Of a DNA stretch of 7,808 bases, positions 6,398 through 7,808 are shown one piece after another. Positions within the stretch are counted from its first letter, which is position 1, and each line of letters begins with the position of its first letter. The stretch is from positions 1 through 7,808 of the forward strand of contig CAKQKT010000088.1 in NCBI GenBank assembly GCA_934249275.1, written 5' to 3'. The position numbers and the translations under genes are program-made. The notes beneath the pieces are model-generated. The model searched no databases. It had not been told where the DNA came from and was given only the letters and a program-made list of their open reading frames with translations. Source of the stretch: an uncultured Sutterella sp. (GTDB taxonomy: Bacteria > Pseudomonadota > Gammaproteobacteria > Burkholderiales > Burkholderiaceae_F).

Positions 6398-6425
6398 CGG
6401 TCAGGGCAGGGCGCCTCGAAGAATC

Positions 6426-6493
6426 AAAGCAATGCCGCCGAATCCGTCGCCTTCAAGAAACGGAAACGGCGGCATGCTTCTCACTACAACAAC
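6426..6493. repeat. Hairpin repeat, copy 2 of 2
   Basis: This is the second unit, ending two bases from the DUF805 stop codon. The outer stem is ATGCCGCCG/CGGCGGCAT (6432-6440 with 6467-6475), where copy 1 has G-C at the base instead of A-T. The inner stem is TCCGT/ACGGA, where copy 1 has a T-A pair at the second position in place of C-G. All nine differences from copy 1 fall inside the hairpin; the flanks AAAGCA and GCTTCTCACTACAACAAC are identical. A 28-bp unrelated spacer (6398-6425) separates the copies. Confidence 0.85.
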
Positions 6494-6495
6494 TG

Positions 6496-6912
6496 TTACT
6501 CGGCCAGGCCGTACTTGTTTGCGCCGGCCTGAGACTTCTGACTCAAGCAGATAAGAATGATCACGATCGCCACCAGCGAAGCAAACGGCGAAAGGTTTTC
6601 AAGAGCGGAAGCAAAGCCGTAGGCAAACATCACGGCAAAGTACCACCAGCCGGAGTAGCCCATGTCGTGCAGGCGACGAATCACAACGAAGATGCCGACG
6701 ATGTTCAGAATGAGAACGCCGACGCCAACGATGCAGGCGAGGCCAATGGTCAGATCTTCAGAACCGAAGGCATTCCCGATAAGAACGGCGCAGACAAAGC
6801 CGACCGTCGCTAATGCGATGGTGCCGATTTGGTAGATCCAGAAATTCCTGCAAGTCGTGCGGCCGGAAGCAGACCAGCGAAATTCCTTCTTGAAGTCATC
6901 GATGAGGGACAT
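6496..6912 (-). CDS. DUF805 family inner-membrane protein
   Basis: This 138-residue polytopic membrane protein matches DUF805. A short cytoplasmic N-terminus has the aromatic/Arg pattern FRWSASGRTTCRNFWIY (11-27). Four hydrophobic segments follow at about 26-46, 54-78, 88-104 and 107-123. The family hallmark RRLHDMGYSGWW is at 79-90, and the C-terminus ends GANKYGL, close to the usual G-x-N-x-YG. No biochemical function is known for the family. The ATG at 6912 is chosen because AGGA stands six bases upstream and the protein then begins as family members do; an in-frame extension to 7044 has no ribosome site and runs across a 24-bp palindrome. No neighbour suggests a role. The first hairpin repeat begins two bases after its stop codon, so any transcript of this gene would carry the repeats at its 3' end. 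Confidence 0.93.
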   Translation of the reverse strand: MSLIDDFKKEFRWSASGRTTCRNFWIYQIGTIALATVGFVCAVLIGNAFGSEDLTIGLACIVGVGVLILNIVGIFVVIRRLHDMGYSGWWYFAVMFAYGFASALENLSPFASLVAIVIILICLSQKSQAGANKYGLAE

Positions 6913-6993
6913 AGGCTTTCCTTGTTCTTGGTTATCGAAGAGCGGCTTTGTTTGCCGGACAGGATCATCATAGGCGGGAACATCCGCAGAACG

Positions 6994-7017
6994 AAAAACC
7001 GCAAATTTGCCGTTTTT
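6994..7017. promoter_or_regulatory. 24-bp near-perfect palindrome upstream of the DUF805 gene
   Basis: The sequence AAAAAC-C-GCAAATTTGC-C-GTTTTT is symmetric about 7005/7006 except for one C-C mismatch pair. It lies 82-105 bp before the DUF805 start codon. A ten-base perfect core with A-tract and T-tract wings fits a dimeric repressor operator better than a terminator, since the paired RNA would have no GC-rich stem. The regulator is unknown. Confidence 0.5.
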
Positions 7018-7141
7018 GATAAACGCAGGGAGCAAAGCGGACATCCAGCGGTCATTTGCGCGAAGACGGCCTGGAAATACGCCGGGCCGAAGTAGAATGA
7101 AGAGATCGCCAAACAGCTGAAAAAGCCGGTTTTCGCTCCTA

Positions 7142-7178
7142 AATATTACTCAACATAATAGTAGTTATGTTGAATATT
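7142..7178. promoter_or_regulatory. AT-rich inverted repeat with a three-base bulge
   Basis: AATATT-ACT-CAACATAA (7142-7158) pairs with TTATGTTG-AATATT (7165-7178) around a TAGTAG loop. This gives 14 bp of complementarity broken only by the ACT insertion on the left arm. It is the most AT-rich spot of the window. A regulator-binding site or a promoter-overlapping cruciform is plausible; CATAAT inside the left arm resembles a -10 box for the rightward gene. Confidence 0.45.
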
Positions 7179-7419
7179 GAGAAAAACTGAAAAAACACCG
7201 TTTTTCGGCCTTGTTCCTGATTCGTCGCTTCCTGCACGCCGGCACTCGAAAAATCAAAATCTGAGGCCGCCGCGGACTTCCTTCGTCCAGTCCCAAACTT
7301 TTTTTCTTCGCCCTTCCTTCCTGCGACATCAGCTGACGCAGGCCGCCATATTCTCAGATTGGAAGGACCGGCACCCGCCGGCATGGACCTTCCTGGACCT
7401 CACCTGCGGAGACGGTTTT

Positions 7420-7602
7420 ATGGCTGCATTCCTTATCGACCTCATGATCTACGGGATCATCTTCACGTTCATCGGACTCGCCCTGGTCATTTTCATCTTT
7501 GCGATGACTTACGACCCGCTGTCGCCGTTCCTTGAGGAAAAGCTCGCCGAACGCGAAGCGCGCAGATCCTTCGAACGCGACCACGAGGACTCCGACTTCT
7601 AG
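7420..7602 (+). CDS. Single-span small membrane protein, 60 residues, function unknown
   Basis: The ATG at 7420 has GGAG at 7408-7411 eight bases upstream. The product begins MAAFLIDLMI and has one long hydrophobic segment (about 8-29, rich in Ile, Phe and Leu), then YDPLSPFLEEKLAEREARRS and a strongly charged tail ending HEDSDF. A membrane-anchored short helix with an acidic cytoplasmic end is the simplest picture, as in small subunits or regulators of larger membrane complexes, but no partner is visible. The longer in-frame start at 7177 lacks a ribosome site and translates low-complexity leader sequence. I do not recognise the family. It diverges from the DUF805 gene across the palindrome-bearing intergenic region. 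Confidence 0.62.
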   Translation: MAAFLIDLMIYGIIFTFIGLALVIFIFAMTYDPLSPFLEEKLAEREARRSFERDHEDSDF

Positions 7603-7755
7603 CCAAAAGACCTCTTTTATTTGCGCCTGTCGTCTGGCCGCATGCCTTTGGCCTCCGGCGCGGCGCCCGGTGCGTCCTGCGGCCGGCTCACAGCCTCCCT
7701 CACCCATATGTCGGAACGATTCTGAGGCTTTTGAGTCCACAAATCCTCGGCATAC

Positions 7756-7780
7756 AAAAAAAGGGCTCTTCCGACTTTTT
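7756..7780. terminator. Weak bidirectional terminator candidate
   Basis: AAAAAG (7758-7763) pairs with CTTTTT (7775-7780), and GG (7764-7765) with CC (7771-7772), around a CTCTT loop with a two-base GA bulge. Five T residues end it on the plus strand and seven on the minus strand. It could end the 60-residue gene, or a minus-strand gene to the right of the window. The GC part of the stem is short. The rest of 7603-7808 holds GC-rich local palindromes and no gene. Confidence 0.35.
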
Positions 7781-7808
7781 GGGGTAACCAGGCGCATTGG
7801 TCGATGTC

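Larger units (their letters stand above)
6913..7419. other. 507-bp intergenic region between divergent small membrane-protein genes
   Basis: I find no supported gene here. The open frames crossing it lack ribosome sites and family features. It holds a 24-bp palindrome (6994-7017), an AT-rich bulged hairpin (7142-7178), and a T-rich, pyrimidine-heavy stretch at 7296-7321 on the plus strand. GAAAAAC (7181-7187) and GTTTTTC (7200-7206) form a further weak AT stem. The region must contain promoters for both flanking genes, but I could not pick convincing -35/-10 pairs; the best isolated -10-like words are CATAAT (7154-7159, plus) and TATGAT about 60 bp before DUF805 (minus). Confidence 0.6.

Noticed and set aside
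6330..6493. CRISPR array
   Set aside because: Only two units with a 28-bp spacer; the units are 68 bp and diverged in a structured way, and no cas gene is present.
7354..7797. 147-residue minus-strand open frame opposite the 60-residue gene
   Set aside because: Composition is that of a shadow frame (charged low complexity), it has no ribosome site or family motif, and it overlaps a better-supported ORF on the other strand.

Overview
The window is a GC-rich bacterial chromosome segment of housekeeping and small accessory genes. I see no phage, insertion sequence, CRISPR array or rRNA/tRNA gene. Gene content and style (a PRPP-dependent phosphoribosyltransferase paired with an MTA/SAH nucleosidase, a DUF4143 ATPase, a PepSY periplasmic protein, a DUF805 membrane protein) suggest a proteobacterium. 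A gut betaproteobacterium of the Sutterella/Parasutterella type would fit, but that placement is a guess from composition and protein flavour, not a phylogenetic result.

Left part (1-2374): a calcineurin-like metallophosphoesterase on the minus strand runs off the left edge. It diverges from a two-gene plus-strand operon of an adenine-type phosphoribosyltransferase and mtnN. The operon is closed by a strong intrinsic terminator (2398-2431). The two enzymes form a short salvage route: the nucleosidase frees adenine from methylthioadenosine or S-adenosylhomocysteine, and the transferase can rebuild AMP from it.

Middle (2489-5870): three minus-strand genes lie one behind another. They are an MFS permease, a DUF4143 AAA-type ATPase with its own candidate promoter, and a secreted PepSY-domain protein with a His/Met/Pro-rich tail, followed by its own terminator. 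The PepSY terminator converges with the mtnN terminator.

Right part (5871-7808): small genes in a looser, more AT-rich setting. They are a 55-residue very basic protein, a DUF805 membrane protein, and a divergent 60-residue single-span membrane protein. Two 68-bp direct repeats sit immediately behind the DUF805 stop codon, exactly 96 bp apart. Each folds into a hairpin, and two base pairs differ between copies in a compensating way. This is the most interesting structure in the window. The 507-bp gap between the DUF805 gene and the 60-residue gene holds a 24-bp near-perfect palindrome and an AT-rich bulged hairpin, both operator-like.

I do not see a complete undescribed multi-gene system. 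The best leads are the covarying hairpin repeats, the two palindromes beside the small membrane-protein genes, the 55-residue basic protein, and an ATPase whose C-terminal nuclease-like signature residues are altered.
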